From Saccharopolyspora erythraea (GTDB lineage Bacteria; Actinomycetota; Actinomycetes; Mycobacteriales; Pseudonocardiaceae), in the NCBI RefSeq assembly GCF_018141105.1, contig NZ_CP054839.1, positions 4,650,001 to 4,714,000 on the forward strand: a stretch of DNA of 64,000 nt, in the 5' to 3' direction. Shown here piece after piece: positions 25,470 to 34,500 of this stretch. The notes below the pieces were generated by a model, which searched no databases, was not told the DNA's origin, and worked only from the letters and a program-made list of their open reading frames with translations. Each line of letters opens with the position of its first letter. Positions within the stretch are counted from its first letter, which is position 1. Made by a program: the position numbers and the translations under genes.

Positions 25470-25990
25470 GAGGGAACCTCCTTGGTGATCTGACCGAGGC
25501 GCCGCACGGCGGTTTCGAGCCACCGCAGGTCCGCCTCGAGGTGGAAGAGCGCGAAGTCCAGGACGAGCTGCTCGCCCGGTTCGGCGTCGTTCTTGCGTCG
25601 CGTGAGGTCGCGCATGACCTCCAGGTGCGCCTGCCGCTGGGAGTCGAGGACCTCGGTGGCGTCCCGGCCGGAGAGCATCGCCAGCACGAGCTTGGTGTAG
25701 AGCGTGTTCTGCAGGCTGGCGACCGGTTTCTCCGGTGTGGCCAGCCATTCCTCGACCTTGTGCACGCCCGCGTCGGTGATCGAGTACCGCTTGCGTTCCG
25801 GTCCCTCGCCCGACTCGACTCCCTCGACGGCCACCAGGCCGTCCCGCAGCAGCCGGGAGAGGGTCGAGTACACCTGCCCGTAGGCCAGCGACTTGGCGTG
25901 GCCGAAGCGCTCGTCGTAGGCGCGCTTGAGGTCGTACCCGTGGCGCGAGCCGCCTTCCAGCAACCCGAGCAAGGTGTGACCGATCGACAT
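25466..25990 (-). CDS. PadR family transcriptional regulator
   Basis: A 174-residue PadR-type repressor. The winged helix is MSIGHTLLGLLEGGSRHGYDLKRAY at the N-terminus, then SLAYGQVYSTLSRLLRDGLV and the wing (ERKRYSITDAGVHKVEEWLA). The C-terminal Vir_AcrR-like coil (LVLDFALFHLEADLRWLE) mediates dimerisation. ATG 25990 is chosen over the upstream GTG region because family similarity starts there. It heads the operon with the ABC ATPase and permease. Three 13-base direct repeats just upstream are the likely binding sites, implying autoregulation and induction by a substrate of the exporter. Confidence 0.93.
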   Translation of the reverse strand: MSIGHTLLGLLEGGSRHGYDLKRAYDERFGHAKSLAYGQVYSTLSRLLRDGLVAVEGVESGEGPERKRYSITDAGVHKVEEWLATPEKPVASLQNTLYTKLVLAMLSGRDATEVLDSQRQAHLEVMRDLTRRKNDAEPGEQLVLDFALFHLEADLRWLETAVRRLGQITKEVPS

Positions 25991-25999
25991 GGCGGCGAC

Positions 26000-26032
26000 T
26001 ATACACACGGTCTATACACCGAGTACATACAC
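26000..26032. promoter_or_regulatory. three 13-bp-spaced TATACAC repeats, probable PadR operator
   Basis: TATACAC at 26000 and 26013 and CATACAC at 26026 are spaced exactly 13 bases apart, 10-42 bases upstream of the padR start. The A/T-rich words stand out and may overlap the promoter. The phasing differs from the usual PadR ATGT-N8-ACAT inverted form. Confidence 0.6.
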
Positions 26033-26104
26033 TCGAGGAATAGAGTGCTGACCTGCACTTGTACCGTTCGGATCAACATCAGGTGCCCCATCTTGGCGGC
26101 TTAT

Positions 26105-26134
26105 CTACTCCTGAGTAGCATTACTTGGAAGTAA
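26105..26134. promoter_or_regulatory. tandem palindromes YTACTY-NN-RAGTAR upstream of the fadE pair
   Basis: CTACTC-CT-GAGTAG (26105-26118) and TTACTT-GG-AAGTAA (26121-26134) are two perfect 6-2-6 palindromes of one pattern, with centres 16 bases apart. They lie 29-58 bases before the first acyl-CoA dehydrogenase start, over the expected promoter. A dimeric TetR-type repressor binding twice would fit; its gene is not evident nearby. Confidence 0.6.
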
Positions 26135-26162
26135 AGTGTTGTTCGAGTCCCGGAGGACGCCG

Positions 26163-27494
26163 ATGAGCGGGAAGAACCTGAGCGGCCAGCGCTCGGGACG
26201 TGACGCGATCGGGTACGCGCTCGCCGCGCTCAACCGGTTCGCCGGCAACCGCGTCGTGGACCGGTTGGGCCTGCGCAAGCCCGCCGAGCGGGTGATGTTC
26301 GAGACCACCAGGGCCGGATTCCGCACCGTGGGCGCCGCGAGCCGCTCGTTCAAGGCGGTCCGGCGCGGCGGCAAGCCGGCCCGCCTCCCGGCCGCGCCCC
26401 GGCAGGACCTGTTCGACCTCACCCCCACCGACGAGCAGGAGATGATCCGGCAGACGGTCCGGGAGTTCGCGGCCGAGAAGCTGCGCCCGGCGGCCGCCGA
26501 CGCCGACACCAAGTGCGCGCCGCCCGACGGGCTGCTCCAGCAGGCCGCCGAGCTCGGCGTCACGCTCGTCGGGATTCCCGACGAAGCGGGCGGCATCGGC
26601 AGCGAACGCTCCGCGGTGACCGGTGTGCTGGTGGCCGAGGCCATGGCGCACGGGGACATGGGTCTGGCCGTGTCGTGCCTGGCACCCTCGGCGGTGAGCA
26701 CCGCGCTGGTCGCCTGGGGCGACGAGTCCCAGCAGGCGCAGTACCTGCCTTCCTTCGTCGGCGACGACGTCCCCGCGGCCGCACTGGCCGTGCTGGAGCC
26801 GCGTCCGCTGTTCGACCCCTTCGACCTGCGCACGCGCGCTCGCCGCACGGGAGGCGGCTTCGTGCTGGAGGGGGTCAAGTCGCTGGTGCCGCGTGCGGCG
26901 GAGGCTGAGCTGTTCGTCGTGGCCGCCGAGCTCGACGGTGCACCCCGGCTGTTCCTGGTGGAGTCCGACACCGCGGGGCTGTCGATCGAGGCCGAGCCTT
27001 CGATGGGGCTGCGCGGCGCGGCCATGGGCCGCGTCGCGCTCGACGGCGTGCACCTGCCTGAGACGGCGCTGCTGGGAGAGCGGGAGTCCTACGTGGAGTG
27101 CGTCCGCTCCGCGCGGATCGCGTGGTGCGCGCTGGCGGTCGGAACCGGGCAGGCGGTGCTGGACTACGTCATCCCCTACGTGAACGACCGGGTCGCCTTC
27201 GGCGAGCCGATCAGCCACCGCCAGGGCGTCGCGTTCAGGGTCGCCGACATCGCCACCGAGCTGGAGGGCATGCGGCTGGCGACCTACCGCGCCGCGAGCC
27301 GCGCCGAGCAGGGGCTGTCGCACGCCCGCGAGACCGCGCTGGCGCGCCGCCTCTGCGCCGCCAAGGGCATGGCCATCGGCAGCGACGGCGTCCAGCTCCT
27401 CGGCGGCCACGGCTTCGTCAAGGAGCACCCCGTCGAACGCTGGTACCGCGACCTCCGCGCCATCGGCGTGGCGGAGGGGATCGTGATGGTTTGA
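26163..27494 (+). CDS. acyl-CoA dehydrogenase family protein, FadE24-like
   Basis: A 443-residue protein. An N-terminal extension of about 75 residues (YALAALNRFAGNRVVDRLGLRKPAER) precedes the acyl-CoA dehydrogenase fold, a feature I associate with mycobacterial FadE24. The FAD-domain motifs are weaker than usual (SDGVQLLGGHGFVKEHPVERWYRD is clear), and the end reads AIGVAEGIVMV in place of the usual YEGTxQIQ, so it may be the non-canonical partner of a heteromeric enzyme with the next gene. ATG 26163 has GGAGG six bases upstream. Preceded by the tandem palindromes at 26105-26134, followed by a hairpin over its stop and then the FadE23-like gene. Confidence 0.88.
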   Translation: MSGKNLSGQRSGRDAIGYALAALNRFAGNRVVDRLGLRKPAERVMFETTRAGFRTVGAASRSFKAVRRGGKPARLPAAPRQDLFDLTPTDEQEMIRQTVREFAAEKLRPAAADADTKCAPPDGLLQQAAELGVTLVGIPDEAGGIGSERSAVTGVLVAEAMAHGDMGLAVSCLAPSAVSTALVAWGDESQQAQYLPSFVGDDVPAAALAVLEPRPLFDPFDLRTRARRTGGGFVLEGVKSLVPRAAEAELFVVAAELDGAPRLFLVESDTAGLSIEAEPSMGLRGAAMGRVALDGVHLPETALLGERESYVECVRSARIAWCALAVGTGQAVLDYVIPYVNDRVAFGEPISHRQGVAFRVADIATELEGMRLATYRAASRAEQGLSHARETALARRLCAAKGMAIGSDGVQLLGGHGFVKEHPVERWYRDLRAIGVAEGIVMV

Positions 27495-27515
27495 GGCTCC
27501 AGATGGAGCCTCAAA
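27490..27515 (+). terminator. hairpin over the first fadE stop codon
   Basis: Perfect 11-bp stem (TTTGAGGCTCC against 27505-27515) with loop AGAT. The stop codon TGA lies in the left arm. It may stabilise or partly terminate the message between the two dehydrogenase genes. Confidence 0.6.
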
Positions 27516-27540
27516 CGGCGCCCCGCGCCATCCGCCGCAG

Positions 27541-27620
27541 GCGGGTCCACTGAGCTTGCCCTCCTCAAGCGGATGCCTCGCCCAGGCGGATGCACTGGCC
27601 CCAGCGGATCCACTGAGCCT
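27541..27620. repeat. four imperfect GCGGRT repeats between the fadE genes
   Basis: Units begin at 27541, 27569, 27586 and 27604. The outer two share GCGG-R-TCCACTGAGC; the inner two read GCGGATGC followed by CTCG or ACTGG. No frame covers them. They may be a small repetitive element in the spacer; function unknown. Confidence 0.45.
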
Positions 27621-27664
27621 CCCCTCCCCCAACATCCAGACCTGACCAGCTCTAGGGAGCCGTC

Positions 27665-28873
27665 TTGATCAACCTGGAAGTGCCGAAGAAGTTCGCCGCG
27701 CTGGTGAACCAGGCGCGGCAGTCGGCGGCCGAGGTCTTCCGGCCCAACTCGCGCAAGTACGACCACGCCGAGCACAGCTACCCGCACGAGCTGGACATGC
27801 TCGCGGCGGTACTCGACGGACTCAACTCATCCGGAGAGGGCGGCGCCTCCGGCGCCGGCGGTGTCCGGCGCAGCTCCGGCAAGGGCGACGGGGTCCGCAA
27901 CGGCGGCAACATGTCCACCGCGCTCGGCACGATCGAGCTGTGCTGGGGCGACGTCGGGCTGCTGCTGTCGCTGCCCCGGCAGGGGCTGGGCAACGCGGCG
28001 ATCGCCTCGGTCGCCGACGACGAGCAGCTCCAGCGCTTCGCGGGCAAGTGGGCTGCGATGGCCATCACCGAGCCCGACTGCGGCTCGGACTCCGCGGCGA
28101 TCCGCACCACCGCCCGGCTCGACGGCGACGAGTACGTGCTCAACGGGCAGAAGATCTTCGTGACCTCCGGCGAGCGCGCCGACGCCGTCGTGGTGTGGGC
28201 GACGCTGGACCGCTCGAAGGGCCGCGGCGCGATCAAGTCCTTCGTCGTGGAGAAGGGCACGCCGGGCTTCGAGCTGGTCCGGCTGGAGCACAAGCTCGGC
28301 ATCCGCGCCTCCGACACCGCAGAGTTCCGGCTCGACGACGTGCGGGTCCCGAAGGAGAACCTGCTCGGCAGCCCGGAGATCAACACCGAGCAGGGCTTCG
28401 CCGGGGTCATGCAGACCTTCGACAACACCCGGCCGCTGGTGGCGGCGATGGCCGTCGGCGTGGCCAGGGCCGCGCTGGACGAGACCCGGGAGAAGCTCAC
28501 CGAGTCCGGCCTGGCCCCCGACTACGACCGGCCGCCGCACCGGCAGTCCTCGGCCGCGGCGACCTTCCTGGAGCTGGAGGCGGACTGGGAGGCGGGATAC
28601 CTGCTGACGCTGCAGGCGGCGTGGATGGCCGACAACGGCAGGCCGAACTCGCTGCAGGCGTCGATGGCCAAGGCCAAGGCAGGGCGCACCGGCACCGACG
28701 TGACGCTGCGCTGCGTCGAGCTGTGCGGCACGCTGGGCTACTCCGAGCACAGCCTGCTGGAGAAGTGGAGCCGGGACGCCAAGATCCTGGACATCTTCGA
28801 GGGCACGCAGCAGATCCAGCAGCTGGTGATCGCCCGCAGGCTGCTCGGCAAATCCTCAAAGGACCTGAAGTAG
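27665..28873 (+). CDS. acyl-CoA dehydrogenase, FadE23-like
   Basis: A 402-residue acyl-CoA dehydrogenase. Motifs: MAITEPDCGSDSAAIRTTA for FAD and substrate, NGQKIFVTSGERAD, ALDETREKL, and the catalytic Glu in ILDIFEGTQQIQQLVIAR. The N-terminus INLEVPKKFAALVNQARQSAAEVFRP and the pairing with a FadE24-like gene match the mycobacterial fadE23/fadE24 pair as I remember it. The start is TTG 27665, with GGGAG five bases upstream. It is probably co-transcribed with the preceding gene through the 170-base spacer. A hairpin follows the stop. Confidence 0.9.
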   Translation: MINLEVPKKFAALVNQARQSAAEVFRPNSRKYDHAEHSYPHELDMLAAVLDGLNSSGEGGASGAGGVRRSSGKGDGVRNGGNMSTALGTIELCWGDVGLLLSLPRQGLGNAAIASVADDEQLQRFAGKWAAMAITEPDCGSDSAAIRTTARLDGDEYVLNGQKIFVTSGERADAVVVWATLDRSKGRGAIKSFVVEKGTPGFELVRLEHKLGIRASDTAEFRLDDVRVPKENLLGSPEINTEQGFAGVMQTFDNTRPLVAAMAVGVARAALDETREKLTESGLAPDYDRPPHRQSSAAATFLELEADWEAGYLLTLQAAWMADNGRPNSLQASMAKAKAGRTGTDVTLRCVELCGTLGYSEHSLLEKWSRDAKILDIFEGTQQIQQLVIARRLLGKSSKDLK

Positions 28874-28879
28874 CCTGCA

Positions 28880-28900
28880 CGGCGCCGGAGAGCGGCGCCG
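28880..28900 (+). terminator. hairpin after the FadE23-like gene
   Basis: CGGCGCCG-GAGAG-CGGCGCCG, an 8-bp stem starting seven bases after the stop. It has no T run. Confidence 0.5.
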
Positions 28901-28999
28901 CCCGGCCGGATCGTCCACTGCGGACACCCTGGCCGGGTGTCGCGCGCCGCGATGATCTTGGTGCGGTCCTGGCCCGCTCTTTGCGTGGTCGCGCCGTTC

Positions 29000-29484
29000 T
29001 CAGGGCGTGTGCGGGAGCCACGGGGTGACTGTCGCGAAGTCCTGATCGGGTTCGCCGAGGTAGCCGAGGAGTTCGGTGAGCTTGCCCGGATCTCCGGTGA
29101 CCTGGACGGAATCCCGGGCCACCAGTTCGTCCGGCGTGACGCTGCCGAGGAGGACGGCGCGCAACTCGGGCTCCTCCAGTGCGAACTCCACGTCCGGGTC
29201 GGGTGCGGCGGGACCGGTCCCGGTGACGTGGGTGAGCACGCCGTTGTGCAGACGCATGGTGACGGGTTCGCCTGCGGCGAGGACCCACCGCACGGTGATG
29301 TCCGCCTCCCAGCTCCGGGGACGCCGTCGACGTCCTGGGTGCGGCTGTCCTCGGCAGAGCCCAGGTACCCGCGCCGGGCGTCGTCGAGGTCGCTGGTGTC
29401 ACTGAAGGGCAAACGGTGCCGCACTGCCTCATTACCCGCAGCGATGGCCGGATCCGCTGCTCTGGGTTCGGAGTTGCCGGACAT
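29000..29484 (-). pseudogene. alkyl sulfatase remnant (N- and C-terminal ends only)
   Basis: Two pieces of one family lie on the minus strand in different frames. From the ATG at 29484, with a purine-rich site before it, the reading RHRLPFSDTSDLDDARRGYLGSAEDS resembles the N-terminus of class B alkyl sulfatases. About 55 residues in, after DVDGVPG, the sense moves to another frame that reads ADITVRWVLAAGEPVTMRLHNGVLTHVTG and ends PWLPHTP, the SCP2-like C-terminal domain of the same family. The metallo-beta-lactamase core with its zinc ligands (normally some 400 residues) is absent. This is a deletion relic with a frameshift at the junction near 29305-29330 and is not expected to be active. 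Confidence 0.7.
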
Positions 29485-29709
29485 CTCGTTCCCCCTCGCG
29501 AGTCCGCACGCCGCGCCGGCCGCAGCCGTTGTCACGCTCGTTGCTCCACCGAACTTGCGTCAACAACCGTAACCCGTCCGAAGCACGACCCCAGCCGATG
29601 TTCCGGTACGCACACCGGTCATCCCGGGACGAGGGTGCGTTCGAATGCCAGAGCTACTCGTTGACGACCGCCTCGCCGCACATCCGAACGGGAGTCCCGA
29701 CTCAGCTGA

Positions 29710-30630
29710 CTAATCCATCGCCCCGAGCCGCTCCTCGGCGCTCTTGCGCTCGCGCTGCGGGACGATGGTGTAGCGGGGGTCGCGGGCTGAAACCCGGCCC
29801 GCCGCGAAGACGCCGTAGCGGGTGGCCACGCCGGCGACGGTCAGGCACAGCCCGGAGGCGACCGCGATCGTCCTGCTGCGACCGGCGAGCAGCGCCGTGG
29901 CCGCACCCGCCACGGTCAGGGCCTTGGCCATCCGCAGCACCTTGCCCGCACGCCCCTTCTCGTAGACCTCCCCGACGATCCCCTCGCGCCGGTGGATCCG
30001 CTCGGTGGCCGCCAGCTCCAGGGCCGAACCCGCCACCGCCATCCGGCGGGCGGGCCCGGCCTGGGCGACCGGTGTGGTGATCATGCCCATGCCGCCCGCG
30101 CTCGCCACCGCGCTGCCTGCGAAGACGAACGGCAGCTCCCGGTGCATCTCGTGCCAGGCGGGCACTGCCGTGTCCGACAGCAGCACCGCGGTGTAGGTGG
30201 TCATCGCCGGGGCGATGACGCCCGCGACCCCGGCGCTCAGCCGTCCCAGCGTGGGCAGGTACCCGGTGACATCGCTGGCCGCGGCGGCGCCGGCCAGCGC
30301 GGAGAACGGCGCCAGGATCCACGAGCCGACGCTCAGCGGCGAGGTCGGCTTGAACACGCGCAGCATGTTGAGGAACCGGGTCGGCCTGCCCAGGTCGTGC
30401 ACCAGCGCGACCACGCTCGCCGTGGCGCCGACGGCGGCGGTGATGCGGCCGTTGCGCGCCAGCGTCGGCCTGCCGGTCAGCTCGGCCAGCAGCGCCATCG
30501 TCGACGACGAGCCCGCCAGACCGCCCATGTAGAGGTAGGCCGGGACGTCGGGGACCTTCCACACCGGCTCCTTGAGCACCGGTTTGCCGTAGTACGAGCG
30601 GAAATCGGCGCTGGTATCCACTTCGGTCAC
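29710..30630 (-). CDS. NrfD-type membrane subunit of formate dehydrogenase
   Basis: A 306-residue integral membrane protein with about eight hydrophobic segments, e.g. AYLYMGGLAGSSSTMALLAE, VGATASVVALVHDLGRP, ILAPFSALAGAAAASD and GVAGVIAPAMTTYTAVLLS. The PTRFLNMLRVFKPTSPLSVGSW stretch is the NrfD/PsrC quinone-site region. It should anchor the dehydrogenase and pass electrons to menaquinone. GTG 30630 has GGAGGAAGAA directly before it and overlaps the Fe-S subunit stop, so it is the last gene of the selD-fdh group. The short cytosolic tail (YTIVPQRERKSAEERLG) is charged. Confidence 0.9.
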   Translation of the reverse strand: MTEVDTSADFRSYYGKPVLKEPVWKVPDVPAYLYMGGLAGSSSTMALLAELTGRPTLARNGRITAAVGATASVVALVHDLGRPTRFLNMLRVFKPTSPLSVGSWILAPFSALAGAAAASDVTGYLPTLGRLSAGVAGVIAPAMTTYTAVLLSDTAVPAWHEMHRELPFVFAGSAVASAGGMGMITTPVAQAGPARRMAVAGSALELAATERIHRREGIVGEVYEKGRAGKVLRMAKALTVAGAATALLAGRSRTIAVASGLCLTVAGVATRYGVFAAGRVSARDPRYTIVPQRERKSAEERLGAMD

Positions 30631-31529
30631 TTCTTCCTCCCCAGGAAGCAGCCCGCGACGAGCGCGGCGCCGGTGGCCGCCGCAGCGGCCGCGCACCGCC
30701 ACATCGACGGCAGGTCCCGCGTGGTGACCACCGGGTCCGGCGGCAGCCCGTAGACCTCGGGCTCGTCGAGCAGCAGGAAGAACGCGCCGTCACCGCCGAC
30801 GCCGTCGTCGGGCTCGTGCCCGTAGAGCCTCGCCTCGGTCACGCCCTGGGCGTGCAGCTCGTCCACCCTCGCCGCCGCGCGCTCCCGCAGCTCCTCCAGC
30901 GGGCCGTACTGGATGGACTCGGTCGGGCAAGCCGTCGCGCACGCCGGTGCCAGCCCGGCGCCCTGCCGGTCGTAGCACATCGTGCACTTGAACGCGCCGC
31001 CGTCGCCGGGCCGGATGTCGATCACGCCGTAGGGGCAGGCGGGCACGCAGTACCCGCAGCCGTTGCACACGTCGTCCTGCACGACGACAGTGCCGTACTC
31101 GGTCCGGAAGAGGGCTCCGGTGGGGCAGACGTCCAGGCACGCGGCGTGGGTGCAGTGCTTGCACACGTCCGACGACATCAGCCAGCGCACCGACCCGTCG
31201 CCGCCCGAGGGGCCCATGCCAGGCATCCCGAGGTCCACCGACTCCGGGGCGGTGGCCGCCGCGGACCCGTTCTCCACGTGCTGCTCGATGAACGCGACGT
31301 GGCGCCACGTGCTCGCGCCCAGCGCACCGGTGTTGTCGTAGGACATGCCGGTCAGCTCCACGCCGTCCTCGGGCAGCAGGTTCCACTGCTTGCAGGCGAC
31401 CTCGCACGCCTTGCACCCGATGCAGACGCTCGTGTCGGTGAAGAACCCGACCCGTTCCGGGTGGTCGGCCGGATAGCCCGCATCTCCCGCGGGGTCGGCC
31501 AGCGGACCGCTGAGCCGGTTGTCGGTCAC
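30627..31529 (-). CDS. formate dehydrogenase iron-sulfur subunit
   Basis: A 300-residue ferredoxin-like subunit with four cysteine clusters: CIGCKACEVACKQ, CKHCTHAACLDVCP, CNGCGYCVPACP and CTMCYDR with CATACP. These would hold four [4Fe-4S] centres, wiring the catalytic subunit to the membrane subunit. A C-terminal hydrophobic helix (CAAAAAATGAALVAGCFLG) ends in RKK, as in FdnH-type anchors. GTG 31529 overlaps the catalytic subunit stop (GTGA). The same overlap style links it to the NrfD gene. Confidence 0.95.
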   Translation of the reverse strand: MTDNRLSGPLADPAGDAGYPADHPERVGFFTDTSVCIGCKACEVACKQWNLLPEDGVELTGMSYDNTGALGASTWRHVAFIEQHVENGSAAATAPESVDLGMPGMGPSGGDGSVRWLMSSDVCKHCTHAACLDVCPTGALFRTEYGTVVVQDDVCNGCGYCVPACPYGVIDIRPGDGGAFKCTMCYDRQGAGLAPACATACPTESIQYGPLEELRERAAARVDELHAQGVTEARLYGHEPDDGVGGDGAFFLLLDEPEVYGLPPDPVVTTRDLPSMWRCAAAAAATGAALVAGCFLGRKK

Positions 31530-34500
31530 TGCCGTTCCTCCCCTCGTCGTTCCCCGGTGAGCCGCGGGTCGTCGGCGTACTCGGTGCCGGTGAGCTCGGT
31601 GATGCCCGCCCGCCTGCGGTACTGCTCGACGAACCGGGCCAGCTCCGGGCCCCGCGGACGCCTGCCGGGCCGGATGTCGCAGGTGCCCGCCTTGGTCTCC
31701 ATGATGTGCACGTTGGGGTCCAGCGCCACGTTGATCAGCTCGTTGGCCGCGTCGCCGGTGGTCAGGCCGTTGGGTCCCCAGTGCCACGGGATGCCGATCT
31801 GGTGGATCGTGCGGTCCCCGAGGCGCAGCGGACGCATCCGCGGCGTCACCAGCACGCGGCCCTCGATCGCACTGCGCGCCGTCACCACGGTCGCCCAGCC
31901 CAGGTGCTCCAGGCCCCGCTCGGCGGCCAGCTCGGGCGAGACCTCCAGGAACATCGCCGGGGCCAGCTCCGAGAGGTGCGCCAGCCAGCGGCTCATGCCG
32001 CCCGCGGTGTGGTGCTCGGTGAGCCGGAACGTGGTGAACACGTACGGGTAGACCTCCGCGCCCGGTTCGTCGCCGCTGGGCTGGTACCGGTTCTCCGGCC
32101 GCGAGTACACCTGGCGGGCCGGGTTGCGCTGCTGGTGGTCGTGCAGGCGGTTGGCCAGCGGCGATTCCTGCGGCTCGTAATGCGCGGGCAGCGGGCCGTC
32201 GACGAGCCCGGCGGGCACGTAGAGCCAGCCGCGGCCGTCGCTCTGCATGATGAACGGGTCCGTGCCGGCGATCCCGTCGGGGCCGACGGCGTCTTCGGGC
32301 GGCACGTAGTCCGGGCGCTTGCCCTTGTCGAAGTCCGGCACGTCGTGGCCGGTCCACTCGCCGCGCGCCTCGTCCCACCAGACGTAGGCCTTGCGCTCGC
32401 TCCACGGCCTGCCCGCCGGGTCGGCCGACGCGCGGTTGTAGATGATCCGCCGGTTGGCGGGCCACGCCCAGCCCCACTCCGGTGCGACCGGGCTCTGCTC
32501 GCGGCCCGGCTTGCGCCGCGCGGACTGGTTGACGCCGTCGGCGAAGACACCGCAGTAGATCCAGCACCCGCAGCGGGTGGAGCCGTCGCTGCGCAGCTGG
32601 GTGTAGCTGGAAAGCGACCCGTCCGGACCGAAGCCGTTGATCTCGCGCAGCACCGCGGCCGCGCTCGGCTCGTCGAGCTCGCCCTCGGTCGGGTAGTCCC
32701 AGGTCAGCTCAAGCAGTGCCCGGTCCCGTTCGCGCAGCTCGGCGGTGCGTTCGGCGGTGCGCAGCTTCTCGCGCAGCTTGCGGCCGAGGTGGTAGTAGAA
32801 CCACAGGTCGCTGCGCTGGTCCTGCTTGGGCTCCACCGCCTTGTGGTGCCACTGCAGCAGCCGCTGGGTGTTGGTGAACGTGCCGTCCTTCTCGGTGTGG
32901 GCGGCGGCGGGCAGGAAGAACACCTCGGTGCCGATGTCCTCGGGAGCCATCTCGCCGTTCTCGATCTCCGGGCCGTCCTTCCAGAAGGTCGCGGTCTCGA
33001 TCATGTTGAGGTCGCGCACCACCAGCCAGTCCAGGTTGGCCAGCCCCAGCCGCTGCTGGCGCGAGTTGGCGGTGCCCACCGCGGGGTTCTCGCCGATGAC
33101 GAAGTAGCCCTTGACCTTGCCCTCGATCTGGTCGATCACGGTCTGGAAGGAGCCGTGGTCGCCGGTCAGCCGCGGCAGCCGGTCGAAGCAGAAGTCGTTG
33201 TCCTCCGTGGCGTTCTCGCCCCACCACGCCTTGAGCAGGCTGACGATGTAGGCGCGCATGTTGCCCCAGTACCCGCTGGCGTACTCGTCCTGCGCCACGA
33301 AGGCGTCCAGGTCGGTGTCGGTGTGGGCGTGCGGCATCGGGATGTATCCGGGCAGCAGGTTGAACAGCGTCGGGATGTCGGTGGAGCCCTGGATGCTGGC
33401 GTGCCCGCGCAGCGCGAGGATGCCGCCGCCGGGCCTGCCGATGTTGCCCAGCAGCAGCTGCAGGATCGACGCCGCCCGGATGTACTGGACCCCGACCGTG
33501 TGGTGGGTCCAGCCGACCGCGTAGGCGAAGGCGGTGGTGCGCTCGCGCCCGGAGTTGGCCACGATCGCCTCGGCCACCGCGAGGAACTGCTCGCGCGGGA
33601 CCCCGCAGACCTCCTCGACCATCTCCGGCGTGTAGCGGGCGTAGTGGCGCTTGAGGATCTGGAACACGCACCGCGGATGCCGCAACGTCGGATCGGTCTC
33701 GGGCCGCCCGTGGTAGACCGGCCCACCCGCCCCGGTGCGCTCGGGGCGCCCGGCCTCCCGCTCCCGCGCGTGGCTCTTCGACGGCTCCTGCTCGGGCCCG
33801 TGCCCGCCGACCGCCGACATCGCGTCGCTGCCCTCGTACTGCCAGGTCTTGACGTCGTAGCTGCCCGCCTCGGCGTCGAAGCCGGAGAACACCCCGTCGA
33901 GGTCCTCGGTGTCCTCGAACTCCTCCGAGACGATCATCGCGGCGTTGGTGTAGGCGACGACGTACTCGTGGAAGTAGGCGTCGTTGGTCAGCACGTGGTT
34001 GATCAGCGCGCCCAGGAACGCGATGTCGCTACCCGCGCGCAGCGGCACGAACTGGTGCGCCATGGCCGAGGTCCGGGTGAACCGCGGGTCCACGTGGATG
34101 ATCCTGGCGCCGCGCCGCTTGGCCTCCATCACCCACTGGAAGCCGACCGGGTGCGCCTCGGCCATGTTGGACCCCTGGATGACGATGCAGTCGGAGTTGG
34201 CGAGGTCCTGCTGGAAGGTGGTGGCGCCGCCGCGCCCGAAGGAGGTCCCCAGACCGGGAACCGTGGAGGAGTGTCAAATGCGGGCCTGGTTCTCGACCTG
34301 GAGCGCGCCCAGGGCGGTGTAGAGCTTCTTCATGAGGTAGTTCTCCTCGTTGTCGAGGGTCGCTCCTCCGAGGCTCGCGATGCCCATCGTGCGGCGCAGG
34401 TGCCTGCCGTTCTCGTCGGTGTCCTGCCAGGTCCGGTCGCGGGTCTCGAGGACCCGGTCGGCGATCATGTCCATCGCCGTGTCGAGGTCGAGGTCCTCCC

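Noticed and set aside
34274-34276. TGA as a true stop splitting the formate dehydrogenase gene into a pseudogene
   Set aside because: Family similarity continues on both sides in the same frame, the codon is at the Sec/Cys position, a SECIS hairpin follows, and all sel genes are nearby.
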